NCBI GenBank assembly: GCA_040285825.1
Contig: JAUPSS010000004.1
Span: forward strand, 6,331,658 to 6,395,657
Reading direction: 5' to 3'
Length of the DNA: 64,000 nucleotides
Origin: Eukaryota sp. TZLM1-RC
Lineage: Eukaryota > Metamonada: BaSk clade
Position 1 is the first letter of the stretch; each line of letters begins with the position of its first letter. The translations under genes and the position numbers were made by a program. Shown in pieces: positions 11,848 to 21,226 of the stretch. The notes beneath the pieces are model-generated. The model ran no database searches, was not told the DNA's origin, and saw nothing but the letters and a program-made list of their open reading frames with translations.

Positions 11848-12421
11848 ATGGCATGGGCACTTTTCCGTATCCTCTATTTCTTTCGTAAACGTGAGTGTAG
11901 TATTCTTCTTGTTGGTCATGATAATGCTGGTAAAACCTCTATCTTTCAGAGGCTTAAATTCGGCGAAACATTCTCCACTATTCCCACTATTGGCTTCAAT
12001 GTTGATACTATAAGATATAATAACTGGACTATCAATATTTTTGACGTTGGACGTAATCTCTACAAACACTACTATGCTAACAGCAATGCCGTTATCTTTG
12101 TCGTAGATTCTTCAGACGTTAACAGAATGACCTGTAATGAAGATAGATGCGAGGAAGGTTGTGCACGGTGTGAGCTCCATTACATGATGGCTAGTCCCGA
12201 ATTACAAGACTCAATTTTGCTTGTCTTTGCGAATGTATGTTTTTATTATTTGATCTAACTCTTAGAAACAAGATTTACCAGAAGCTACCAGTGCCTCTGA
12301 AGTAGCTGAAAGGTTGCAATTAAGCACGATTAAGCATAAACATCACATTGTATCTAGTTGTGCTATTAGTGGGGATGGACTGTTCGAGGGCTTGGATTTC
12401 ATTGTGAATGAATTGTCTTAG
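11848..12421 (+). CDS. Arf GTPase paralogue, chimeric and probably non-functional
   Basis: Spliced at 12235-12265, it would give 180 residues. From 12064 to 12469 it matches the first Arf gene (6308-6713) base for base over 406 positions, with one mismatch seen, intron and 3' flank included. Upstream of 12064 it has clearly diverged. The diverged half has three serious changes. Gly2 is replaced by Ala (MAWALF), so the protein cannot be N-myristoylated. Leu in the P-loop context is His (GHDNAGKTS). Five residues are missing from switch II, removing the catalytic Gln (DVG-GQ becomes DVGRNLYK). No frameshift is present. It may be a pseudogene or a specialised GTPase; I lean to a decaying copy refreshed by gene conversion. 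Confidence 0.7.
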
Positions 12422-12707
12422 AAGAATAGGTAGAATGTGTTTGTACATAGCTTTTTTGATGTGTAAAATTGGTTTCATTCTTAGTCATTCTCTTTTTTGA
12501 TGTGTAAAATCAGTTTGATTCTTTATCTACACAATAAACATAGGTGAATAGAATATTTTAAAAAAATCATTTGAATCCATTTGATACAATAAATAAATTA
12601 AATAAATCAAAGAATTTGTTACATTGATTGATTAGTTGAAAAAGAAACTTAACAATTCAACCAATATTTTCGACAAAAAGTACATAAAAAAGGACACAAG
12701 ATAAGAC

Positions 12708-14120
12708 TTATTTTGAATTCATGTAATAATTTGTTTGTACAAATTCCCTAAGCCCTTCAAGAGAAAGCAAAACTTCATCAGTAGCTAATGGTGACAAGAA
12801 AACCGCATAAACCTCACAAATATTAACGTTTCTGTACTTTAATCTATTTAACAAACATTCATAAATTTCACCATCATTAGGTTGTTTCTTTTCAGGGAGT
12901 GGTACATCAAGAATACATCCTGAAGAGTGCACCCATAGCCATAACCTAAAAGCAAAAGTGAATCTATTTCCTCTGTCAATCAAAAGACACGTATCATTTT
13001 GACCCAACGCCTCATGACACGTCACTACCCACCTAATCATTCGATGTCTCAACTTTGATATTATTTGATTACCCTTTGCCAAAACCACTTCATTATCTGA
13101 ATTAAATGATGCACATCCCTGATGAAGAGTGGCAATTTTACCATCAGAAAGTCTATTTACCACGACGAATGAACATAACCCGGGGTAACTACAGGAGAGA
13201 CAGTGGCTGCGTTTATCGATTGTCAATGCAAGACAAATAAGCAAATCCAAATGCTTCTTTGCCTCACTAAAACATTGAGAGGCTCTTTGATCCACAATCT
13301 CCCTTTCCAAAGCGTTAAAGAGTAGAACCATTACTACTGGTTTTTCTGTAGATAATGATAAAGGGAAGATAGCAACCCCATACTGCTCAAACCCACTATC
13401 CACACTAATATAAAGGTCAGAAAACTCGACCAAAACTCCCGAAGCGGAAGGTGATAGAGGTTGCTGATTGATTAGCTTCAAACGAGTCATAGTGTAAACA
13501 AAGGAGGCAAATTCGCGTGGAGGTCGCCTAACTGAGGACCGTAAAATAGAAGCAATAGGTTGAGTGCCTACAAATAATAAAGAATGGAACGCCACATTTC
13601 CTAGTGTTGAACAGGACTTTCTAAGGGTTTGTTCAAGATCGTTCTTGATCGTTTGGTCTAGTATTGGGGCTGGCGTCGCGTCTAACAGATGGGAAATATC
13701 AGAGAAAATAAGCTCTATTGCCACAGTAATGAAGCAGGAAACAGTTACTGAATGTTTCTTAAACGACACTCTAGATTTGTTAAGGAAGACTGGACCGAAT
13801 TTCAGGCACAGAAGTTTGTGTGCAAGAGAGATCGCCTTACGCAGAAGGACTTCGTTGGTAGAAGAGCTACATTGGACAATGTAAGTGATATCGTTAAAAG
13901 ATTCAAAAATGAGCATGGTATTGCGGTAAGCAAGTGTGGATAATCCGGAACCCAAAGTTTCGGAAAGGGACATTGCTGTGGCTCCAAGAAGACTAACAGT
14001 ACTGTCGAGAGCATAGCCTTCATCACCTGTATAGCGATTCTTTAGGTCGAAGAGAAGGATAGGACTGATAGTCCCCCTATAAATAAGAACGTTGTGTAAA
14101 AAGTCCACTACTACTGACAT
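12708..14120 (-). CDS. Putative longin-domain trafficking protein (Fuzzy/Mon1-like)
   Basis: This is a 470-residue intron-free protein without signal or membrane segments. Residues 50-115 (AMSLSETLGSGLSTLAYRN, then MLIFESFNDITYIVQCSS) have the strand-helix pattern of the N-terminal longin domain of Fuzzy and Mon1-type proteins. A second block (YISVDSGFEQYGVAIFPLS) and a C-terminal block could be further longin folds. Such proteins act as Rab exchange factors or in ciliary planar-polarity complexes. The identification rests on pattern only and no diagnostic residue fixes the subfamily. It is a solitary gene, about 290 bases from the Arf paralogue's 3' end. Confidence 0.35.
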   Translation of the reverse strand: MSVVVDFLHNVLIYRGTISPILLFDLKNRYTGDEGYALDSTVSLLGATAMSLSETLGSGLSTLAYRNTMLIFESFNDITYIVQCSSSTNEVLLRKAISLAHKLLCLKFGPVFLNKSRVSFKKHSVTVSCFITVAIELIFSDISHLLDATPAPILDQTIKNDLEQTLRKSCSTLGNVAFHSLLFVGTQPIASILRSSVRRPPREFASFVYTMTRLKLINQQPLSPSASGVLVEFSDLYISVDSGFEQYGVAIFPLSLSTEKPVVMVLLFNALEREIVDQRASQCFSEAKKHLDLLICLALTIDKRSHCLSCSYPGLCSFVVVNRLSDGKIATLHQGCASFNSDNEVVLAKGNQIISKLRHRMIRWVVTCHEALGQNDTCLLIDRGNRFTFAFRLWLWVHSSGCILDVPLPEKKQPNDGEIYECLLNRLKYRNVNICEVYAVFLSPLATDEVLLSLEGLREFVQTNYYMNSK

Positions 14121-15414
14121 CAGCTAATAGCAAACTAATGCCAAATAATTGTAATGTGGATGTGGACCAAATGATTCCCCAAATGATTCCCCAAATGATA
14201 ATCAGCCAATTCAAGTGTGTCCGGTATTCAGTGAATTTAATTTTTCACCAACCTCCCTGTTCACCTTTACTTATTTCTCTTTCTTTTCAACTCTGGTTCA
14301 GTTGTTAATTTAACTTAAAACATTATTAAGAGATAAAATGTCTTCATTTTCCCTGAGCTGCTCATTAGCCAGGTCTAGCTTCTGAAGAACGGTTATTCTG
14401 AAATAAATATGACAAAAACCAACTATTTCAAGGTACTTTTCCACATCTAAATTTGACAAGTTTCCAGCTCCAGGTTTATTCATCCTAACATGATAGATGG
14501 TTCCCTCAATCTTGAACTACATCACAATGCTTGTATCAGTTTTTGAAACGCTGATATCAATAGGGAACCCATAAATTGATTTCTTTTTTTGTTGCCTTTG
14601 ACAAACCAACAATACTTAACTTGTATTCCTCCAACGTGAAAAAGTAATAAAAACAATATTTTCATTTAGTTTTGTAACCCTTATGCCATTGTTTAAAAAC
14701 GATTTGTATTTTAAAATTAATGAACCTGGTGATGGACGACATCAACTGTTTTTAACTCAACACCAACTAACCTATTGATTTTTTAAAAAGAATTGGTGTT
14801 CAAACTTTTGCCCGTTGTAAGTCATATATTTAACTTGCACGAAAGCTTAATATGTGAAAAATTCTAAATCAAGCTTTTGATCGTCAGCTCTTTCAATTTG
14901 CAAATGAAAAACAAACACTGTCTAACATGATAAATGCAATGTGACAATCAACAACTTATAAAATGATGATCAAAAAAGTCAATGAAAAACAGAACGTGTG
15001 AATTGGAATTTTATTGAAGCTGGAAATTTAACGTCAGTAATAGTGCGTCCCTTTTTAATAATTTACCTCAGCAGGTCAATGGATAAGTGAAAGAATAAAC
15101 AGCCTCGAAAATTTTTCCACATTTTTGTATTTTTAGTTTATCCTGATGCATCTTTGATATTTTGTGGCGATCAAACTAAGGATCATTTATCCAACAATTG
15201 ATTTGATTTGTTGGATTGTAACCATATAATTGCCTTTTGAAGGATGGTTCATGATGTGGTAACATACACTAATCCAAAACCGTGAACCTGAGGTTGAAAA
15301 TAGTGTGTGATATGAATTGAAAGGTGAATTCATTGCTTGTTTTAAAGAGAAGAATAATGTTGTCAAAAATAGAATGAACGAAAAATCATCACTCAAGCCT
15401 CATCATGAAGTAGC
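14121..15414. other. Intergenic, no gene seen
   Basis: Low-complexity AT-rich DNA. A short direct duplication (ATGATTCCCCAA) occurs near 14170-14195. No supportable frame. Confidence 0.5.
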
Positions 15415-15966
15415 ATGTCCCTTCGACACTCTTTACCAAGTCATTGTTGGCGGTTTTCAGTTCAGGAACATTTGCCCAAGAGAGTGTCGTCGTCTCTCGA
15501 TTTTTCAGAGCTTGTCCAAAAGAACGATTCGTTACAGATACCATCATCTAAAAGTCCCCATCGCTGTCGTTCTTCAATGTCCCATTCAGGAGACGTTTGT
15601 CGCTTTCCTCTCATTCCATTTCCTCTTCAACAGTCTGTGCAACATTCAAACCGGACCAACGAAGCAGACATGCCAGATTCTCCCTTGAAAGTTAAACCTA
15701 TCAATATATCACCTGTCAATCAACATGCATATAGTGGACACTCAACAGATTTGTCCATTCCATCTTCTAATATTTACCATCGACCTCGACCTCCATCGTA
15801 TGGACGTCACTGGTACCTTCATCCTATTGAGTGGGACAAAAAAATCAGAGAGACCCCCAAGAAGGAAGATAAGTCCAAAGCCACTGACAAACTCATTAGC
15901 CATGTGAGGACAGAGATTCAACAGGGTGAAAAGCAAATGCACAAGTCTCTCACTAGAATTTTGTAA
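15415..15966 (+). CDS. Hypothetical protein, Ser/Pro/His-rich
   Basis: This 183-residue frame starts at the ATG at 15415. It is mostly disordered and rich in Ser, Pro and His. One ordered-looking segment (RPRPPSYGRHWYLHPIEWDK, around residues 122-141) is followed by a charged helical tail. No domain is recognised. The aromatic-proline segment gives it some credibility as a real gene. It could also be a downstream exon, since the first 60 residues look like unselected sequence. Confidence 0.45.
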   Translation: MSLRHSLPSHCWRFSVQEHLPKRVSSSLDFSELVQKNDSLQIPSSKSPHRCRSSMSHSGDVCRFPLIPFPLQQSVQHSNRTNEADMPDSPLKVKPINISPVNQHAYSGHSTDLSIPSSNIYHRPRPPSYGRHWYLHPIEWDKKIRETPKKEDKSKATDKLISHVRTEIQQGEKQMHKSLTRIL

Positions 15967-16095
15967 TTTTTGTATTAATAGTTTTTTAGGCACTTTTTTT
16001 AATTCAGGTGTCGTTGTAGATTCAATTATTGTTTTCTTGTACATAATAATTTTATTGAAATTCATTTTCCACACTAACCATGGGCACAATTGTAA

Positions 16096-16107
16096 CCCCC
16101 CCCCCCC
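16096..16107. repeat. Run of 12 cytosines
   Basis: A C12 homopolymer stands out in AT-rich non-coding sequence. It may be length-variable or a sequencing artefact. Confidence 0.7.
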
Positions 16108-16368
16108 AGATTTTTTGTAATTTTCCCCATCCTAAGCTGTTTTTAAACACAGTTGCGATTTATTTATTTTAATTAAGGGAGGAATGGACTGTTTTGTCGA
16201 ACTAGATAACATTGAACTCTTTCCCATAAATAGATCAATGTAATGTTGAAATGGTTCGCCATATGTTGGCACTGATGGAAGCACGTGTTAATAAATGGAT
16301 ATAGATCTTGATGCAGAGAGTCTGGGTTATGAAGGATCAAAAGTGGTAAATCAAAACTTTTTCTATTG

Positions 16369-16376
16369 CATTATCT
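16369..16376 (+). promoter_or_regulatory. Initiator-like box CATTATCT
   Basis: CATTATCT ends six bases before the R-SNARE ATG, the same spacing as in the Arf gene. Confidence 0.35.
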
Positions 16377-16382
16377 GTCATA

Positions 16383-17081
16383 ATGAATATTGTTGCTTGT
16401 TGTATCGCCAGAACAGAGACCTACAATACTGCTAGAAAAGCTACTATTTTAACAACTTATGAAGCTGATAAGAGTTCACAGTACTCTTCTTTAATGGAAC
16501 GTTTACTAGAGACTCGCTTGCGTGAGATGATGTCGATTACCAGCAACGTTGGCTCACTGTCCTATGCCCAACTTTTTTTCCATTTCATGATGGATTCAGA
16601 CATAGTTTTCCTTCTTTGTTCCAGGGAATCAATCCCATTACGACTATCCAGTGCTGTACTACGTGATTTACAAGCAGTTTTTCTTCAAAACTGCGCTCAA
16701 TCAGTCAAAACAGCAAGCTCAGGATCATTGAATCCTGTTTTTCGTCCAATAATGAAGTCAAAGTTTTCTCAAATCACATCCAGTGTTGATGCGTTGTCCC
16801 AAACTAGAGAGGATCTAAACCGTGTTAAAGGTGTTTTAACAGAGAATGTTTCCAAGCTAATGAATAGAGGGGAAGATCTGGGAAGAGTGACTGAATCGAC
16901 ACAGCTGCTGAGCTATGGAAGTCGTTCGTTCAACACTAGATCTCGGAAGATGGCACGGAGGGCTGGAATGGGAGCTTGCTGCACAACCTTTTTAGTAATT
17001 TTGTTTATCTGTTTCATTTTGATGGGAGTGTTCATGTATTTCTGTGGGCTTAAACTTCAATGCATTACTAAACATTTGTAG
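16383..17081 (+). CDS. R-SNARE, VAMP7-like longin SNARE
   Basis: The 232-residue protein has an N-terminal longin domain (from MNIVACCIAR to about residue 115). A SNARE motif follows at about 135-195 (LNRVKGVLTENVSKLMNRGE). A single C-terminal membrane anchor lies at about 202-222 (FLVILFICFILMGVFMYFC). The zero-layer arginine is present, in NRGE, equivalent to ERDQ of VAMP2. The protein should sit on vesicles or endolysosomes and pair with Q-SNAREs during fusion. Length is typical for VAMP7/Ykt6-like longins, but the transmembrane anchor excludes Ykt6. Three Cys near the membrane boundary might be palmitoylated. Confidence 0.88.
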   Translation: MNIVACCIARTETYNTARKATILTTYEADKSSQYSSLMERLLETRLREMMSITSNVGSLSYAQLFFHFMMDSDIVFLLCSRESIPLRLSSAVLRDLQAVFLQNCAQSVKTASSGSLNPVFRPIMKSKFSQITSSVDALSQTREDLNRVKGVLTENVSKLMNRGEDLGRVTESTQLLSYGSRSFNTRSRKMARRAGMGACCTTFLVILFICFILMGVFMYFCGLKLQCITKHL

Positions 17082-17149
17082 ATTTGTTTTTCAAATACCA
17101 ACATAACAGACAGTAGCATATATTAATTGTAAATCAAAAACTGCATGTT

Positions 17150-17990
17150 TCTGTACCTAGCTCATTTATTTTAAAAATATAACGAAACGAAACCTCAATA
17201 CAGGCATAAACATCATCATCATGTCTTTTGAGCGCGCGAGTTTCATACTCTATCCCTAATTGCAACAGTGCTTTGGTTATCATTTCTGAAATTGCATTGA
17301 GAATACTAAGAACAATTCTATTGCACCAGATATTAACGTTCAATTCTTTTCATATTCTCTTCTGTATTAAACATCTCAAAGCCTCAACAAATTTCATACC
17401 AGAAATCTCAATGTTGCCAAACAGAGTTACTGCAAAAGGATCCAGTTGGTATTTCCCTTGCTCAACATGACCAAGTTGAGATAGTTGTTAATTTTGTACT
17501 TGTTAATTTTGCTTCTTTCAGATTTGCTGTATAAATTGCATATACAATAAATGGTTCAAATTGATTAGTTGACCACAACGACAACACTAAATCAAACACT
17601 CATTGTTAGGGTAGTTGTTCATTGATAATCATTTGACAATAGACCATAAATATTTGGATTTGGGAAATGACACAGCTTGAGCTAGTTTTTTTCAGATCAA
17701 TTAAAAGGTTGGCAAAAACGATATCCTATTTTAGCCAAGCGAAAACGACCAAAATGATCCCAATTTTGAAAAACTTTTAACATCTTTTGCTGCAATTTAG
17801 CGTACGCGAATTTTGATGAAACCAAACTTCATGTCGGCATTTCTTGAATATCAGGGATGTTTTTATCCATGCAGAAATCGTGAATCAGAAATTGATTTCA
17901 CCATTCATTTAACAGTGGAAAAGATATTTCCTTGTCGTCACTGAACATGATTGAAAATTCTTCCAGTTGGCTTTTTAAAAATTTCATTGA
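17150..17990 (-). mobile_element. Retroelement family B, eroded copy (B3)
   Basis: Antisense DNA matches copy B2 (37440-38350) in two blocks, 17225-17480 and 17555-17870, with many substitutions and a deletion between them. The C-terminal piece IWCNRIVLSILNAISE corresponds to FWHNKIVFSILKAN of B2. It is an old dead copy. Confidence 0.65.
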
Positions 17991-19598
17991 GATCTTCAAG
18001 AAATGCCAGAGGGGACCTGTTTTAGAAATTGATAGAAAATAAGGCGTAGATTAAATTGGACGTTTTTGACTTTTAAAAGTAATAGATTTTTAGAATTAAG
18101 CGTTTTTGAACCTCAGTAAGAAGAGAAATATTAAATCAAACTTCAGCACATTAAACGTTCATTCGAAATATGTCAAGATGCTTGCATTTAAACCAGGAAA
18201 AACCACCTCTTCTCTTGTCAGACCCACAGAAGTTTTAATGTAACAAGTACTATTAATGTTGGAGTCTACATGAATTAATTTTGATAACAATGGTTCCAAA
18301 ACTAAATCTACTCAATATGATTTGCACATGGAAAAAATTTGGTTTCTAATAATATTATGTACTTTTTCTAAATGTAATACATTCTTTGCAGCTCAACAGA
18401 TTAGTGATTAAGAAAGGTTTTCTACATTTACACGTTAAAGGTTGGGCCAATTGTTTAACCCATCAAAAGAAACGAAAACGCATGTTTAAGAACAACTCAT
18501 TGTTTTTAAAAGAAAGTATTCCAAGTAAAAAGGATTTGGAGTATTGAAATAGCAAAGAACCATCACGAATGTCTTACAATTTCTTCCAGTGACATTTTCA
18601 GTTTTGGTTAAGCCAATATTTATTTCATAACCCAAGCACTCATTCAATTGATGGTCATAAAGCTTCTTCAGACAAACACGAAAATTTGAGAGTGTACAAA
18701 TTAGAATTTTTTGAACTTTTTGAGTAAAACACTGAAGCCTCTATCACTACCCAATTCATCTAATAGTGATTGCAGCTTATTCAAATAGAAATTAGATTCA
18801 GTAATGATCAAATGAACATCATTAGGGATTAAAGGAATAAATAAAAAAAATGAAAACTATTTCACCTCCTCAAAGTGGTACTTTACAAAAAAAGTGATTT
18901 TTAAAGCCAAATACACCTGACTGAGTAGAACAAAATCAGTGAATTCAAATCATAGATTCATTAACTTCTGATTAAGTAGAGAATATACAACTAATCTATA
19001 TATGACATATAATATATAGTGTGTGTACCGGTTTGCTTATGTCCAAGGACACTCAAGAGGGACCTGATTTTCCCAATGTGAGAATATTAACTGGAAAACA
19101 AATTTTGACAAAAAAATTTGGTATGTTGTTCAAAACATTTAGTAATGCAACTTAGATTCTTTGATCAAAATTCTACACTAAATTTTTGATTAATCAAGAA
19201 TAGATTTCTTCCAGGTCAGGTTTTGCCTAGCAGTCACTAGTTCAGGAATAATCCTCAAAACCATTTATAGAAATTTGACTGATAATGACTTTCATACTGC
19301 TAGTTTTAATCCGTACACAAGTTGGTGAAACTGATATTCTATTTGGAATAAGCATTTAATGAAAGAAGAAAAGACATTTGTTGTATGTTCATTCTTTTTT
19401 GCTCTCTTGAATATTCTTTTTCTAATTGCAAACTGCTAAAAAAATTCACAAGAACATAATGTGGTTTAACATTAATCTTCTGCAAAAATAGAAGACAGAT
19501 TTATTTCTTTGTGGAAATAGTGTTGTATAGAAGCTATATATATTTTACCAATGCAAGAGAATTGACAAAACTGCACATGAAGACTAAGGAGACTCAAC
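17991..19598. other. Intergenic with an eroded family C scrap
   Basis: Around 18240-18430, minus strand, a piece resembles the family C segment at 61130-61220 (a block translated there as NCKHFITFKSKV, read around many stops here). The rest has no recognisable content and no reading frame. Confidence 0.4.
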
Positions 19599-20051
19599 TT
19601 ATGAGTTACGGATCTTAACCTTTTCTTGGCCCTAATATTAATCAAAAGAAACCTACATACACGGAACTTCTTCATTCTGTTCTTCTTTTGGCGACGCTCG
19701 ACACGGGCAGGGCGTTGAGCAGGGGTCACAATACCCATACGAGCTAATCTGTGGACGGGTTCGATACGTTTCATGGCATCAGTGTTGTCATAGATAAGGG
19801 CAAAACCAGTGGATCGACCACCACCGAACTTAGTACGGAATCCGAAAAGAGAGACGAGTCCGGCGTCGACGTCGTACATCTTGGAGATGTTGTTTCTGAC
19901 ATCTTCCTTAGAAACGCCAGCGCGTCCGTAGTGGAAAATATCCACAACCATCTGCTTGCGGGAAAGGAGTCTGTTAGTGGTGAACTTTCTAGTTCTGATG
20001 GAAACTCGGATGAGGGCGCAGAGGCGACATACCCTTGTCTACCTCAGCCAT
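19599..20051 (-). CDS. RPS24: 40S ribosomal protein S24 (eS24)
   Basis: Three exons give 131 residues, the normal eS24 length. Introns are 20005-20032 (28 nt) and 19632-19660 (29 nt). Exon 1 holds only MAEVDK and part of a codon. The splice gives [20 protein letters not shown], then [29 protein letters not shown] and [18 protein letters not shown], all matching the family in order. The protein is part of the small subunit body. Unspliced frames would read past the real stop, so the tiny introns are well supported here. Confidence 0.96.
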
Positions 20052-20844
20052 GTTAAAATTAGAGGGAAAAGAGAAAGGGTTTTCGTCTACCTCTCCATTT
20101 TATCCATGTTCAATTCAACTTCCCTCTATCACTTAGACACATGGAAGAACTGTAACCATTTTCATCTACTTAGATCATCATTCTCTCCTCAATCACCACT
20201 TATTCTGTTCAGCATGTCATCTTCAATCTGTTGTTTGCTTTGAACAATCGTTCAACATTCTCCCCAACTTCACACCGTAGTTGTATTTATGGAGGTATCC
20301 TTCGAGCTTTTTGTAGTTTTTATTCATTTTCTCTTTCGTTCTCGTTTTGTTACTGTCGTCAATCTCGCTTTCACATTTTGTTGGATTTCTAAATAAAGTT
20401 TTGAATACTTTTATACTTGGACCATACTTTTGTACTTCATAATGATAATGAATTTTCACACATCATTTCTCATTTTTTGATTCATCAGTACAGACAATGA
20501 ATCTGACATTTCTTCAAACCAATAATCATCAAAATACATTTATTAGTGTTTAAGTACAAAGCAATTGTGATGCAGTAAAATAAATCAACCACCTCCTTAA
20601 CTCTACTTTAAACTCCAGATTTAAAAAGGAATATACTTTATTCCTGAATTAGAACCTTTGATGCAAAGTCATCATGTCATCATGTCCTTGGACTATATCA
20701 TTTTGATTACAGTATTCAAGACTGTGCATGTGTTTATGTTCATTACAAATAATAATAATAATGTAGATTGAAAAACTTCATTTTATGTATTTTAGAAATG
20801 TAATGTAAATTTTTCCAAACAGTACATATTGTACTGAAGATATA
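20052..20844. other. Intergenic, no gene seen
   Basis: AT-rich spacer between the divergent RPS24 and ERICH2-like genes. No frame or structure I can support. Confidence 0.5.
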
Positions 20845-21138
20845 ATGAACACTTCCTCCACACAACACAACCCCACTACATTGCCGACAGAGCTTCTCGC
20901 CGAGTTCCTTTCATCCATTCTTGACAAAGACTACACTCATGCATCTTCACTTCTGCAGCAACTTTTAACAATGGATCCACATCACCCTACCTTACTTGAA
21001 TATGCACCAATCCTCCATGCTGCTCTTGATATCTCTTTCTCAGAGAGCAGCGACGACGATAATGGCGGTTCTGAATCAACTACCAGTTCTGAACCAGAAT
21101 GTCAAAGTATTGATAGTGAAGATGGTACTGACATTTAA
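20845..21138 (+). CDS. ERICH2-like small acidic protein
   Basis: This is a 97-residue protein. Residues 12-57 (LPTELLAEFLSSILDKDYTH and following) form helices resembling the conserved C-terminal segment of glutamate-rich protein 2: an EFL-DKDY start, then LLTMDPHHP. ERICH2 is a cilium-associated protein of unclear mechanism. The remaining 40 residues are a Ser/Asp/Glu tail. No intron. It is convergent with the Vps39-like gene, with 88 bases between the stop codons. The match is from memory of the family pattern and moderately sure. Confidence 0.5.
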   Translation: MNTSSTQHNPTTLPTELLAEFLSSILDKDYTHASSLLQQLLTMDPHHPTLLEYAPILHAALDISFSESSDDDNGGSESTTSSEPECQSIDSEDGTDI

Positions 21139-21226
21139 AAAATAACCAATTTATTACAAGTAATGTATATTTTAATAACTAAATTTTTACAAATTTACAT
21201 AAATAATCTAAAAGCTTCAAAAAACC

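Noticed and set aside
16810-16870. Apparent loss of the zero-layer Arg in the R-SNARE (E in TENVS)
   Set aside because: Aligning with VAMP2 ERDQ and VAMP7 QRGE places the zero layer at NRGE, where the Arg is present.
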